NCBI GenBank assembly: GCA_030581615.1
Contig: JAKTTT010000005.1
Span: 434,001 to 498,000, forward strand
From: Alloascoidea africana
Taxonomy: Eukaryota; Ascomycota; Alloascoideomycetes; Alloascoideales; Alloascoideaceae
Length of the DNA: 64,000 bases
Direction of reading: 5' to 3'
Part shown: in pieces, positions 20,597 to 31,861 of the stretch
Position numbering within the stretch: the first letter of the stretch is position 1
How the letters are laid out: every line of letters starts with the position of its first letter
Position numbers and translations under genes: made by a program
The notes under the pieces: generated by a model
The model's input: only the letters and a program-made list of their open reading frames with translations
What the model was told of the DNA's origin: nothing
The model's database searches: none

Positions 20597-20663
20597 GTTA
20601 TGTATTTTGAAAATGATAGATAGAAGATCGATTTTCTGAAGCAGTTAAGAAGGAACTTTGGAG

Positions 20664-20671
20664 TTTTTATA
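20664..20671 (-). promoter_or_regulatory. TATA box of the carbonic anhydrase gene
   Basis: Reads TATAAAAA on the minus strand, about 70 bp upstream of the ATG, immediately next to a CCAAT pentamer (CCAATATAAA). Confidence 0.5.
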
Positions 20672-21214
20672 TTGGAAACAGAGGACTCCGACTCGGAGAA
20701 ATGCGTACACAGGATTCGTGTGTCATTTGACAAAACGAATGCTGACATTTGCCATGGGGATACGCGTACAATAATCCAAAAATAAAATATGAAAATTAAA
20801 AGTTATACTTATCTGCTTGTAAGGGCCGGAATGGACCATCTGTAAGGTTTTTTTTCAGCAGTATTGCAGCTTCAAATTCGGAACTGCCATTATAAAGTAT
20901 AAACGTGCGATAAAATCAATCGAAATTCCTAGAATCAGCTTTTTGCCGAGCATGCAATTCCATGAAGTAAACACAGCTGCATCCAGAAACAATTCTGGAA
21001 ATTGATGTCAAAAAGAATCGGGGAAGGGAACTTTAGAGTGTTTACCAACTCAGCTGTTCGGAGACGATGCAAAATATAAGCAGGCACTGCTATTAATCAA
21101 GTCCTGTAATAGTCTTTTTATGTGCCAAATTATAAGTAGATATATTCTCAGTTTACTAGCATGTGTTGACTGAGACAATGCTTCAGCTGATCTTGAAGAT
21201 GTAATCAACAGAAT

Positions 21215-21690
21215 GCATTTCCGGAACAGAAACTGGCCAAGCCCAAACAAGGCGATCTGAATTTCGAGGAAAATGTTTGGGCTCATGACATGGGACATTA
21301 CAGAGACTGTTTTGAACAGGATATTCCGAAAGAACTTCAAGCGCAGCCGTATCTGCAGTCTCGCATCGTCGACCATGCAGACCCTTAGCCCTAGCAAAAG
21401 AAACCTGCTAAAAACCAACTCCAACAATCACAGAAAGGCAAGAAAAAGCCAGACACGTTGGATTTGGAGTCTAAATTCAATAAGGGGATTCTCTTTCTTG
21501 GACCACTTTGACGAGCAATTGATATTCTTTAACTCCCAGGACATCCTGAGGAAGAGAATTTGAGCTTTAAATTATTCCTAGACAATGGTTGGGAACGTAC
21601 AACCATAAACGTGATTTTACTGACTTCCCTGACTTTTACTGCAAAAGCGATTTGCGTGTTCAGGGTCCTTCTGATAATGGTTAGTGCAAC
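21215..21690 (+). pseudogene. Decayed coding relic, family not recognised
   Basis: Within a 1.7-kb gene-less stretch, the plus strand has two stretches with clear protein-like composition and no intact frame. The first, about 21230-21390, includes EENVWAHDMGHYRDCFEQ followed by PKELQAQPYLQSRIVDH, then runs into stops and frame changes. The second, about 21575-21685, includes PRQWLGTYNHKRDFTDFPDF. The codon pattern and residue mix look like a once-translated gene, but no start, end or family can be given. An intron-split real gene is unlikely because stops interrupt both pieces and good splice sites are not visible. Confidence 0.35.
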
Positions 21691-22286
21691 ATTCACTATA
21701 AATTCTGAGGTTATGGAATGTGTACTATTTTTGACACTCACTAGTAATAGGCTTATAGATCTCGACAGATAAACCCGACCATATAATTTTGTTTGACAAG
21801 TCAAAGAAATTTCTTTCAAGTTAGGCTACTGAGATTTTTTTGCGGTTTAATGGCTAAAATAGCAAAGACAAATATATCGTGAAACAATCATGTACAAAAG
21901 TGTGCTGTATATCAAACACCCTGGGAAACCATTTACGACGGTGGAAACACAAATTGAATGTTTTTAACCTCCAATATTTTACGCAGAAAGCAATTATAGG
22001 TTGGCACATATCTAAATTCTTATCCTTGGAATAGGCCTGTGTTAAGATACGATCCACATGCATCAATTGGATGCAAACCGAAAAAACCTACTGCTAAGAA
22101 GAAACAATCATCATGATCTCATTATCTGATTTGTCCATACCATAAATAAAAAAACTATGAAAAACTACAAAAACACAAGGGTTGAATGGAAAAAAAGACC
22201 CAAATATAAGGCAATTGGAAAAAAAACACAAACGTTGAAGTAAAGAAGGCGAATGGAAACTTCTGACACTCTATTGATCAAGATTG

Positions 22287-23837
22287 TTAGAAATCGATCA
22301 GATCAGCCTTTGCCACATTTCCATGATTCTGAAAAGTGTTCCCACTGGGATCTTTGATCATTGTATTTGTGCCCGAAGGTCCCGCCACAAAAAAGGGGTT
22401 GTTGGTCGCAGCGGTCGGAGATACACCTCCTTGATTGGAAGAGATGAATGGGATTCCAGAACCAGCTGAATTGGTGAAGCCGCCACTACCTAGTTGCTGA
22501 CCTGGCACTCTCGCGTCTCCAGTATTTCCAAACGTGTCAATGCCATTATCCCCTGCTCCGGCAGCAAGCAAATTGTTTAAGTCGCTTAGTGAGGCGTTGC
22601 TTGTGGGTAATCCATTTGTCGGGGAGATATTCTGGCTTGGCTGAGATGCTGTGAAAAAAGAAAGGTCTGCTAAAGTAGTGGTCCCTGTAGTGGCTGGTAT
22701 CCCGGTGGTGAAGATAGGGTTTGTATTTCGTTGAATACCTTGAGATGCATTTGCGAACGGCGAATTTGAGTGCGTCAGGCCATTAAGACTGTTGCCATTG
22801 TCATAGGTAGTGAGATTAAAGGACGATTGAGGATTTTGGTCTAACTGGAAAATGCCAGAGGACGGAGAATGAACGGCAAAAGGATTATTCGACTTGGGTG
22901 CTGGTGAAGCTGTTGGAAAAGCAGAAAAGTTACTTGTCACCGGAGTAATGGTTTGAGGGAGTATCTGCTGTTGAGCAATCTGTTGTTGTGTACTAGATAT
23001 GCCAAAAATGTCGTTGTTTCCCAAAAAGGCATTCTGCTGCGAAAAACTGTTTCCCGTTGGGCTCATATTGCTACCATCTCTCACAATTCGAGAGGCTTCT
23101 TCTTCTTTGCTCATCTGGATAGCTTTTTGAAGGTCTCTATCTTCTGCAGATTCTGCTTTGCGCCGAGCAGCCTCTTCTCGAGCCGTCTGCTTGCTCATCT
23201 CTATGACCAACTGAAGTTCGGCCTCTGCCTCGACATTATGGCCTGTATCTCTTGCTCCATGGTCCGAATTTCTTCTTCTGTCATTTCGAGGTCGAGCATT
23301 CGCAGAGGTGGAATTACTGAGAGAGCCTACCGTTCGGCTTCTTGATCTTTGAACTGTTGTGGATGGAGGCTCTTTGGGGACTGGGGCTCCAGTTTCTGCG
23401 GCAGACGCTCGCTCCTCAGTCAGCAAGTCCTTGTCTCTGACGAGCAAGTATATTCTCTTTGCCGCTTCTCGTATTTCGAGTCCTTGGTCGACGGACAAGT
23501 TGTCAATGTATACAAACTCCCGTAATGTTTTAATCTCATATATCCGACTCTCTGTCCATGCAACCATACTGATATCTCCAAAGCGTAAAAGATAATCCAG
23601 CAAAGCCAGAGACTTCAAAACATGTCGCCAATTTTTGCCCTTATCATTTAGACGGCGTTCCAAAATGTCGATGATGTCTTCTCTATGGACCAAAATTTGC
23701 GATAACAATGCAATCTCGTACTTTTCCCTCTCCGTTGGCATTTCAGGGGCGTTACTGGTCGCATTACGAACTTTCTTCTGGGTAGCGGTATACCCGCTTG
23801 CCTTGTTCTTGAGACTCCTTACAATCGATTTGGACAT
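22287..23837 (-). CDS. ENT1: Epsin (ENTH-domain endocytic adaptor), Ent1/Ent2-like
   Basis: 516 aa from the ATG at 23835-23837 (MSKSIVRSLKNKASGYT); an upstream in-frame extension exists but the ENTH domain starts here. Endocytic adaptor binding PI(4,5)P2, ubiquitin, EH-domain proteins and clathrin at the plasma membrane. ENTH domain: residues 12-145 (RNATSNAPEMPT, RLNDKGKNWRHVLKSLALLDYLLRFG). Two ubiquitin-interacting motifs follow (EAELQLVIEMSKQTAREEA and RDLQKAIQMSKEEEASRI). The Gln/Asn/Ser-rich tail carries NPF motifs (NNPFAVH, NNPFFVA) for EH domains, and the C-terminus ADLIDF is a clathrin box. Divergent from the gene at 24014, with a 176-bp shared promoter. Confidence 0.92.
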   Translation of the reverse strand: MSKSIVRSLKNKASGYTATQKKVRNATSNAPEMPTEREKYEIALLSQILVHREDIIDILERRLNDKGKNWRHVLKSLALLDYLLRFGDISMVAWTESRIYEIKTLREFVYIDNLSVDQGLEIREAAKRIYLLVRDKDLLTEERASAAETGAPVPKEPPSTTVQRSRSRTVGSLSNSTSANARPRNDRRRNSDHGARDTGHNVEAEAELQLVIEMSKQTAREEAARRKAESAEDRDLQKAIQMSKEEEASRIVRDGSNMSPTGNSFSQQNAFLGNNDIFGISSTQQQIAQQQILPQTITPVTSNFSAFPTASPAPKSNNPFAVHSPSSGIFQLDQNPQSSFNLTTYDNGNSLNGLTHSNSPFANASQGIQRNTNPIFTTGIPATTGTTTLADLSFFTASQPSQNISPTNGLPTSNASLSDLNNLLAAGAGDNGIDTFGNTGDARVPGQQLGSGGFTNSAGSGIPFISSNQGGVSPTAATNNPFFVAGPSGTNTMIKDPSGNTFQNHGNVAKADLIDF

Positions 23838-24013
23838 TCTCGGCTTTTGTACTGAGGCTTCGGCTGGGTGGGATGTCACAAGGAAAGAAAGAAATACGAT
23901 ATCAGGGAGGTGGGTGTATGGATGTTGTTGCTGTTGCCTTTGAGCCTCTGCAAATAGGCAGGCGAGCGGAAGAAACAAAGACATTAAGCTCGACTTTACG
24001 AAACACAATTTCC

Positions 24014-24541
24014 ATGTCTGACGGGAACAGAACACAGGTCCACTTGATCTCTGCACACCATGCTCTGTACATTGAGGAGTGGACGAGAGATAAGCTGGAG
24101 TTTGACGACATTGAGCTGAGGCCGGAGAACCCTACCGCTTCGTTTCCCTTTGACCGATCACAGAGCGACAATGAGGACAACGAGTTTTTTGGGCAGGACA
24201 CGGCGTTTGGCATTTCACGCGTACAAAGAAAAGAGCACATTGCGTGGAAGGACCTTGGGATTGATGAGCTTTTGGACCCAATTGGCGAAAAGTCCGAAAG
24301 AGATCTAGGGACCGAACCGCTCTTGGAGAGCAAAGGCGAAGCACATCAAGGCGACCAGACAATATTGAAGCCGTTGCGAAGATATCACAATGAAGACGGT
24401 GGAAGAAGTGACGACATTGATGATTTATTACGCGGCATAGACCAGTTGTCTTCTGGCAGTGGCAACAGAGTGCCTCCATCCAATACTGGGAAATCTAAAG
24501 GCTTTGAATCTGGCTCATGGACAAAAAGACAGCCTCGATGA
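24014..24541 (+). CDS. Acidic protein of unknown function
   Basis: 175 aa, starting MSDGNRTQVHLISAHHALYI at the ATG 24014. I do not recognise the family. The N-terminal 85 residues look ordered (EEWTRDKLEFDDIELRPENP, then an acidic DNEDNEFFGQDTAFGI segment and HIAWKDLGIDELLDP); the rest is polar and acidic with a basic end (SWTKRQPR). No signal peptide, TM segment or metal motif. A longer in-frame start exists upstream at about 23873 but overlaps the ENT1 promoter and has unlikely composition. The frame is intact between two well-supported genes, and codon use resembles its neighbours. Confidence 0.65.
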   Translation: MSDGNRTQVHLISAHHALYIEEWTRDKLEFDDIELRPENPTASFPFDRSQSDNEDNEFFGQDTAFGISRVQRKEHIAWKDLGIDELLDPIGEKSERDLGTEPLLESKGEAHQGDQTILKPLRRYHNEDGGRSDDIDDLLRGIDQLSSGSGNRVPPSNTGKSKGFESGSWTKRQPR

Positions 24542-24736
24542 AGAACTGCATAGGGTTATATACATCTTTTATGTTTGCTGTGGTTGTAATGCTTTGTAAT
24601 GAAAAAATGTAACGGCAAGAAATTTTTTTGTATTGTGGGGGTGAACAGTGGTATTTCCATTTCGCGGCACTTTCGTGTTTTTTGGCGTTTACTTTTCACT
24701 TTTTAACCCCTTGCCTCCAAACATTTAGCCTTAATA

Positions 24737-27700
24737 ATGCACCCGGACCATGAGAAACAACGACGTGAAAGACTAGTTTCGTTTGCCGTATCGATACAGG
24801 GAGTAGTCGGGAACCTTCAACCAGAGCTGGTACTATCTCTTTTCAACAAATACAAAGGTAATGTCCAGCAGGCTGTTAACGGGTATTACGATGGAGACCA
24901 TAGCATTCCTACAACAACCACAAACGCGAGTGTAAAGCCCAAAAAGGAGGATAAAGGGGTAAATAAACGGATCTTTTATCCCTCTGAATCTCCATTTCAG
25001 AAGAAGCAGAAGGTGAATGTCCGAGATGTGCGGTCTCTATGTTCGACACCACAGAAAAGAGCCAAGACACCAGAGAAAACAGTAAATACTCTGTCTCCCC
25101 CTCCGGCCATTGCGTCCAATCCAAGATTCATTGGAACGCTTCACTGTATGGCTTGGGTGACAAGACACAATACAAGCCTGCTCAAGTATGGTGAGGCACT
25201 AACAGTTTCTGTACCGCCTCTGGCCGTGGCCCAAACTCGCAAAGGAGCTCTATCAAAAATTTCATCCGTCGCTACAAACACGTTTGTAAGGCTGTCTATT
25301 CAAGATCCCAATCCCAAATACCCTGATCGCGAAATTGGGAGGCTTCCGGAGGATATCGGGTCCATAATTGCACCTCTACTGACTATGAAATTGTGCACAT
25401 TCCGAGGCAAGTGCTTGTTTATTGACAAACGATTGAGCCTGGGTGACTCGTTTTTGATCCAGATAAATTGTTATTTGAACGCAGATGTATTCAAACCTTT
25501 GGGGAACGGGGATTCTGTACTCTCGGAAAAAGTTGGAAAGATGGTTAAGCGCACATCTTTAATGGAAGAGCTAGGGAAAAATACTGGACTTTTGGGTGAT
25601 GAGGAAGATTCGGAAAGTGGGACATTTATTGCAGCACAGATTGAAAAATGGGAGAAAAAGAACACGTTTAACAATTCGACAAAGGAAACCACGATTGAAA
25701 AGTTGTTGAAAAGCCGACAAATTGCAATAGTGCGGCTTTTTGACCGGTTGCATCTCCAGCCAACCGAACCCGAAACTGAGGCAGAAGTGAAACTTCTGAA
25801 CAACGTGCCCAGTGGTACAAAGTCTGAATTGGGATCGGAATCTGAACATGAACAAGAAGAATTGAATTCGGATCAACTAAACACGATATACAGAAACACA
25901 CAGACAAACGAAAAAATGAGTTTGCTGAAGGAAAGCGACCCCCCAGAGGGGTTCAAACTTGATCTACGGCCATATCAGAAGCAAGGTCTTTCATGGATGT
26001 TGACTCGAGAGAAAGAGGTGGATTCAAATGGTATCAATAGTACTCAGCAGCAGTTAGAGGAGGAAGAGGATAAAGAAGCAATGATCAATCCTCTATGGAA
26101 AGAGTATAAATGGCCTGTTGAGAAGACCAAAAAGGTCAAGGCCAAGGAAAAGGAAAAAGATGAAGAACAAGAAGAGCTCTCTGGGACCCCTGTTCCCTTT
26201 AACGACGGAGAGGAATTTTTCTACGCAAATCTGTACAGTGGCGAGTTATCGAGGAAGAAACCTCTGATAAAGAGCATGATGAGAGGCGGCATCTTGGCAG
26301 ATGAGATGGGACTGGGGAAGACCATTTCGACATACGCCCTAATAAGCACAGTCTACGAAGACAGGTCCGCGCTAACAAGCACCGATTCGAATTTTGTCCA
26401 TGCAATGGAGAGAATTAGGAATGAGAGATACGCGTACAGAACCACGCTTATCATTGTGCCCATGTCGTTACTGTCTCAATGGCAAAAAGAGTTTGCTAAA
26501 GCTGTTGACGACGAATTCAAGTGTATTGTTTACTATGGAAGCGACGTGTACGGTGATTTGGCGCCAGTGCTGTGTCGGAAAGATGCCCCCATTGTAATGA
26601 TTACCACTTATGGTACAGTGCTTGGCGAATGGAACAGATTTCGTAATCGCCAGTCGAGGAGAAAGACTGAGCAGCAAGGTACCAAGCCTGATATTGGGTT
26701 ATTCTCTGTCAGATATTTTCGGATTGTGCTTGATGAGGGACATACGATCCGAAATAGAAACACAAAAACTTTTAAATCGTGTATTGATTTGGACTCGGCG
26801 CGCAAATGGGTTTTAACGGGAACACCTATCATCAATAGAATAGATGATCTCTATTCTCTTTTGAGATTTATGGAGTTGGAGCCCTGGTGTAACCATTCCT
26901 ATTGGCGAAGTTTTGTGTCCTTGCCGTTTGAGTCGAACGATGCGGGAAAAGCGCTAGGTGTGGTGAAATCGATTCTGGAGCCTATTTTGCTGCGAAGAAC
27001 GAAAAACATGAAACAGGCAGATGGGTCTCCGTTGATTGAGCTGCCGGATAAACAGGTGTTTATTGAGAAGGTAGAGTTTGAAGAGCGGGAGAGAGCGCTG
27101 TACAATCTATTTTTCAGAAGAGCAAAGTCAGCGTTTGTGGATAATTTTCAGCAAAACAGCAACGCGCTGAAGAGCTATACGGCCATATTTTCGTGGATTT
27201 TGCGATTGAGACAAATATGTTGCCATATGGATCTTGTGAGGGCTGGTTTTGCAAGAAGAAGTTCCGATTCGGACAGTCTGGAGAGCAATAGCGGCTACGG
27301 GAAAGGTAGTGGAGGGGGCGCAACCAACACAGGGACCAGCAGCACCAGCACCAGCGGCAGCACAACAGCGCCTTTAACGGAGGAAGAGAGAAATATGTAC
27401 CCTGAACTGGTGGAATTTTTGGACACCCAGCTGAAGAGCGAAAAGCTTGTTTCGAAGGATATACAAAAGACAAGTGATCGGATATATGAGATGCTGGACG
27501 GGAAGGAAGAGAAAGAGTGTGCGATTTGCACTGCGAGTCCCATCGAGGCTCCTGGGATCACCTCGTGTGGGCATGTTTTTTGTCTCAGTTGCATCTTGGG
27601 ACACATTGACGTGAGTATTTTTGAGCAAGCAAATTTTTTGAAGGGAAAGGTCGGGTCGGAGGAATGGGCAATTTTTTCAGTATTGATGATGATTATTATT

Positions 27701-28402
27701 TTGATTATTATTAACCAAGCTTTGGCTTAGTTTCAATTGGAGCGACAAAACAATCCTCTTTGTCCTCTTTGCCGCGCAACGGTTTCCAAAGACTTTGTGT
27801 TCTATGTGAAAAAGTCTGAGGAAGAAGGGCATTCGAGGCCGTACCGGTTAATACCATACAACTCATTGAACAGGTCGTCAAAAATCAATCGCTTGCTGGG
27901 GCATTTGCGGGTGCTGAAAGAGCGAGAACCCAATAAACAGGTGGTTGTGTTTTCGCAATTCACCTCTTTTCTGAGTCTGATAGAGAAGGAGCTGGGGTAC
28001 GAAGAGGGCATTGTTACGTTCCGATTCGATGGCAGTCTCTCGCAGAGCGAGCGCGAGCAGACTCTGGAAGCGTTCAGAGGCCACGAATCGGGCGGCAGAC
28101 GGCTTGCCGTGCTGCTCATCTCGCTCAAGGCCGGGGGAGTAGGAATCAATCTGACCTCATCGTCGCATGCCTTTCTGATGGACCCATGGTGGTCGCCCAG
28201 CATCGAGAAGCAGGCCATAGACCGGCTGCACAGGATCGGGCAGACCAGCAGCGTGACGGTGGTGCGGTTTGTGGTCCAGGACAGCATCGAGGAGAAGATT
28301 CTCCAGATCCAGGAGCGCAAGGCCAAGCTGGGCGAGGACGCCGTGGCCACGGACGCTGGAAAGCTTCGTGTGGACGAGCTCCAGGGCCTGTTCGGGCTGT
28401 AG
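24737..28402 (+). CDS. RAD5: DNA repair helicase / ubiquitin ligase Rad5 (two exons)
   Basis: Exons 24737-27610 and 27731-28402, 1181 aa (S. cerevisiae Rad5 1169). Error-free post-replication repair: polyubiquitinates PCNA with Ubc13-Mms2 and reverses forks. HIRAN domain at about 130-250 (GTLHCMAWVTRHN, VPPLAVAQTRK), SNF2 ATPase with Walker A ADEMGLGKTIS (K528) and the DEGH box (VLDEGHTIRN), C3HC4 RING (CAICTASPIEAPGITSCGHV, CLSCI, then CPLCRATV) and helicase C lobe (LMDPWWSPSIEKQAIDRLHR). The 120-nt intron (GTGAGT..TTAG) interrupts the RING between its third and fourth metal-ligand pairs; without splicing the protein would end at the TAG of the acceptor. A Ser/Thr/Gly repeat-like insert lies at about 855-875. 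The last 700 bp are much richer in GC than the 5' part. Confidence 0.95.
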
Positions 28403-28565
28403 CTTCACCAGCAGGCTCACCATTAGGTCCAGCATGTCTCTGGCACCACCACCACTTCCAGCACTTCCAGCACAAGCCCGCCAGCTCCCGCGCGCATTTC
28501 CGCTCGTATTCGTCTGCTTTTTTCCCAGAGCCCGACGTCGAATCTCCCGCCTGGGCCCGGCCGCG

Positions 28566-28637
28566 TGATTGGCCGGATCGCAGGGCCTGGCGCTGCCTGC
28601 ACGCCGACCTCCGGCGAAGCTGGGACTGGTATATAAG
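28566..28637 (+). promoter_or_regulatory. KGD1 promoter: CCAAT box and TATA box
   Basis: An inverted CCAAT box (TGATTGG, 28566-28572) and a TATA box (TATATAAG, 28630-28637) lie 138-144 bp and 73-80 bp upstream of the KGD1 start. In S. cerevisiae the KGD genes are activated by the CCAAT-binding Hap2/3/4/5 complex, so the same control is inferred here. Confidence 0.55.
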
Positions 28638-28709
28638 GAATTGGGTCTGCCTCTCCACCTCATCTCGCTCCCCCTCCCCCCCTTCTACACCCTTTTGGAT
28701 CCCTCAACA

Positions 28710-31700
28710 ATGCTCAGAGCTCTGCGAAGTCCAGCTTCCTCGGGCGTGCGACCCAGAATGCTCCTGCACCGTCTGGGCAAGCCCGGCTTCACAATCCCTC
28801 GACCCATGCTCCTTGTCTCCCGATGTCTCGCCACTACCGTAAGTACGAAAGCACAAAATGTCAGCTTTAGCATCTTGTTGTTATTGCTGTTGTATTGGTA
28901 CTTCTAACACGTTAATGATGTGCCAAGTCAAACGATGTATTCCTCCAATCCGACAACGCCAGCTACATTGACGAAATGTACGCAGCCTGGAGAAAGGACC
29001 CCAATTCCGTCCATGTATCCTGGAAAGCTTACTTTTCCAACATGGAGAACGGAAAGATTCCAGCCACACAGGCCTTCTCTCCTCCTCCTACAATCGTCCC
29101 CACGGCTACTGGAGGAATCCCCCATTTGCAACCAGGTGCTGACCCCATGCTCCAGGAAGATGTCACTACACATTTGAAAGTCCAGCTTTTGGTCCGTGCA
29201 TATCAGGTCCGCGGTCACCAAAAGGCAAAGATCGACCCGCTCGGAATCTCTTTCGGAAGCGACAAGACAAAGCCAATTCCTAGAGAATTGACCCTAGAAC
29301 ACTACGGCTTCACAGAGGCTGACCTCAGCAAAGAAATCACCCTAGGTCCAGGTATCTTGCCTCGTTTCGCAGCAAATGGCGTTACAACAATGACTTTGGG
29401 CGAAATCGTGAATGCCTGTGAAAAAATCTACGGTAGCTCCTATGGTGTAGAGTACGTCCACATTGTTTCAAGAGAACAGTGTGAATGGATCAGAGAGCGC
29501 ATAGAGGTCCCTACCCCATACGCATACACCCAAGACGAAAAGAGAAGAATTCTCGATAGACTGATCTGGGCAACCTCGTTTGAGTCTTTCTTGGCCATGA
29601 AGTTCCCCAGTGACAAGAGATTCGGTCTTGAAGGTCTCGAGTCCTCAATCCCCGGTATGAAGGCCATAATCGACCGCTCCGTCGAGCTCGGCGTGGATGA
29701 AATCGTCATCGGTATGCCACACAGAGGCAGACTCAATATGCTGTCGAATGTTATCAGGAAGCCGAATGAGTCCATCTTTAACGAGTTCACCGGTTCTAGC
29801 CCCGTCAAAGATGGTCCTGGTGATGTCAAGTACCATTTGGGTGCCAACTACGAAAGACCAACACCTTCCGGAAAACGTGTTAACCTCTCCCTTGTGGCAA
29901 ATCCATCGCATCTCGAATCCGAGGACCCTGTTGTTCTGGGCAAGGTCCGTGCAAGCCAGCATTTGAAGAACGACGTTGGCAAGTTTGAAAAAGTCATGGG
30001 CGTTCTGCTCCACGGTGACGCCGCTTTTGCCGCGCAGGGTGTGGTTTACGAGACTTTGGGATTCGCAGGTCTGCCTGCCTACTCTACCGGAGGCACAATC
30101 CACATTATCAATAACAACCAGATTGGTTTCACCACCGATCCCAGATTTGCCAGATCCACTCCATATCCCTCGGATCTCGCCAAGTCCATTGAGGCGCCAA
30201 TCTTCCACGTTAATGCAGATGACATTGAGAGCGTGTTCTTTATTTGCAACTTGGCTGCTGAGTGGAGGGCTACTTTCCACAGTGATGTAATTATCGATAT
30301 TGTTGGATACAGAAAGTACGGACATAACGAAACCGACCAGCCTTCTTTCACACAACCTCTTATGTACAAGAAGATTGCAGAGAAGAAGTCTGTCATCGAC
30401 ATTTACGTCGAAAAGCTCTTGGAGGAGAAAACTTTCTCAAAGGAGGATATCGAAGAGCACAAACAATGGGTCTGGAAGACTCTGGAGGAGAACTTTGTCA
30501 AAGCGAAGGACTACGTGCCCACCTCCAAAGAGTGGCTCGCATCTGCCTGGGACGGATTCAAGACTCCAAAGGAATTGGCCACAGAGGTGCTCCCCCACTA
30601 CCCCACCTCCATCCCTGAAGCGAGCTTGAAGCGCTACGGTGATGTTATTGCCTCCTGGCCCGAGGGCTTCAACATCCACAGAAACCTGAAGAGAATTTTG
30701 AACAACAGGAAAAAGTCTACGGACACTGGAGAAGGCATTGACTGGTCCACTGGAGAGGCTCTTGCGTTTGCCTCGTTGGTCGAGGAAGGCTACCACGTTA
30801 GACTGTCGGGAGAAGATGTTGAGAGAGGTACTTTCTCGCAGAGACACTCAGTACTCCACGATCAAGATAGTGAAAATACCTACACTCCACTCAAGCATAT
30901 CAACGAAAACCAGGCCGATTTTGTTGTTTCAAACTCTTCGCTTTCGGAATACGGTGTTCTTGGATTTGAGTATGGTTATTCTCTAACTTCCCCCGATGCC
31001 CTTGTCATTTGGGAGGCCCAGTTTGGTGATTTTGCCAACACTGCGCAGGTCATCATTGATCAGTTTGTGTCCTCCGGTGAGTTTAAATGGGATCAAAGGA
31101 CAGGTCTTGTTCTTTCCTTACCACATGGTTATGATGGTCAGGGACCCGAACACTCCTCTGCAAGAATCGAGAGATACCTTGACCTGGCAAATGAGGACTC
31201 TAGATATTTCCCAACTGGAGACAAGTTGAAGCGACAACACCAGGATTGTAATATGCAGATTGCGTATCCATCAACTCCAGCCAATCTGTTCCACTTGATG
31301 AGAAGGCAAATGCATAGGCAGTTTAGAAAGCCATTGGTATTGTTCTTCTCAAAAGCACTGTTGAGACATCCTTTGGCCAGATCCTCCATCTCCGAGTTTA
31401 CCGATGACTCCAAGTTCAAGTGGGTCATTGACGATGTCGAGCTTGGCAAAGCAATTGGCGAAAAGGCTGACATTAAAAGGGTTGTCCTGTGTTCTGGACA
31501 AGTTTACGCTGCTCTCCACCAGTTCCGTGCGCAAAATGAAATCAAGGATACTGCACTCGTCAAAGTCGAACAGTACCATCCATTCCCATTTGAGCAATTG
31601 AGGAAGACCTTGGATTCATACCCTGGATTACAAGACATTACCTGGGTTCAAGAGGAACCGATGAATATGGGCGCTTACGGATTCATTGCACCCCGTGTTG

Positions 31701-31861
31701 CAACCGCTCTTAAGGAGACTGAACTGTACAAGGACTTCACTTTGAGATACGCTGGAAGGAATCCATCTGCATCTGTTGCTGCTGGTACGAAGAAGAAGCA
31801 TAATGCCGAGGAGCAAGCCTTCCTCCACGACGCTTTCGATCTCGTGTATGAACAGCAATGA
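28710..31861 (+). CDS. KGD1: 2-oxoglutarate dehydrogenase E1 component, mitochondrial (two exons)
   Basis: Exons 28710-28838 and 28928-31861, 1020 aa (S. cerevisiae Kgd1 1014). Thiamine-diphosphate-dependent decarboxylation of 2-oxoglutarate in the TCA cycle, in the mitochondrial matrix. Exon 1 encodes the Arg-rich, acid-free presequence ([20 protein letters not shown]); exon 2 begins [20 protein letters not shown], the peripheral-subunit-binding N-terminus. The ThDP site is seen in [30 protein letters not shown] and [20 protein letters not shown]; the pyrimidine-binding domain in [20 protein letters not shown] and [20 protein letters not shown]. The conserved GLPAYSTGG loop uses CTG for Leu, supporting the standard genetic code. 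The 89-nt intron follows the targeting exon. Confidence 0.97.

Noticed and set aside
28146-28842. Long overlapping frames across the RAD5 3' end and KGD1 promoter
   Set aside because: Shadows of GC-rich sequence; RAD5 and KGD1 frames have clear family motifs and splice logic.
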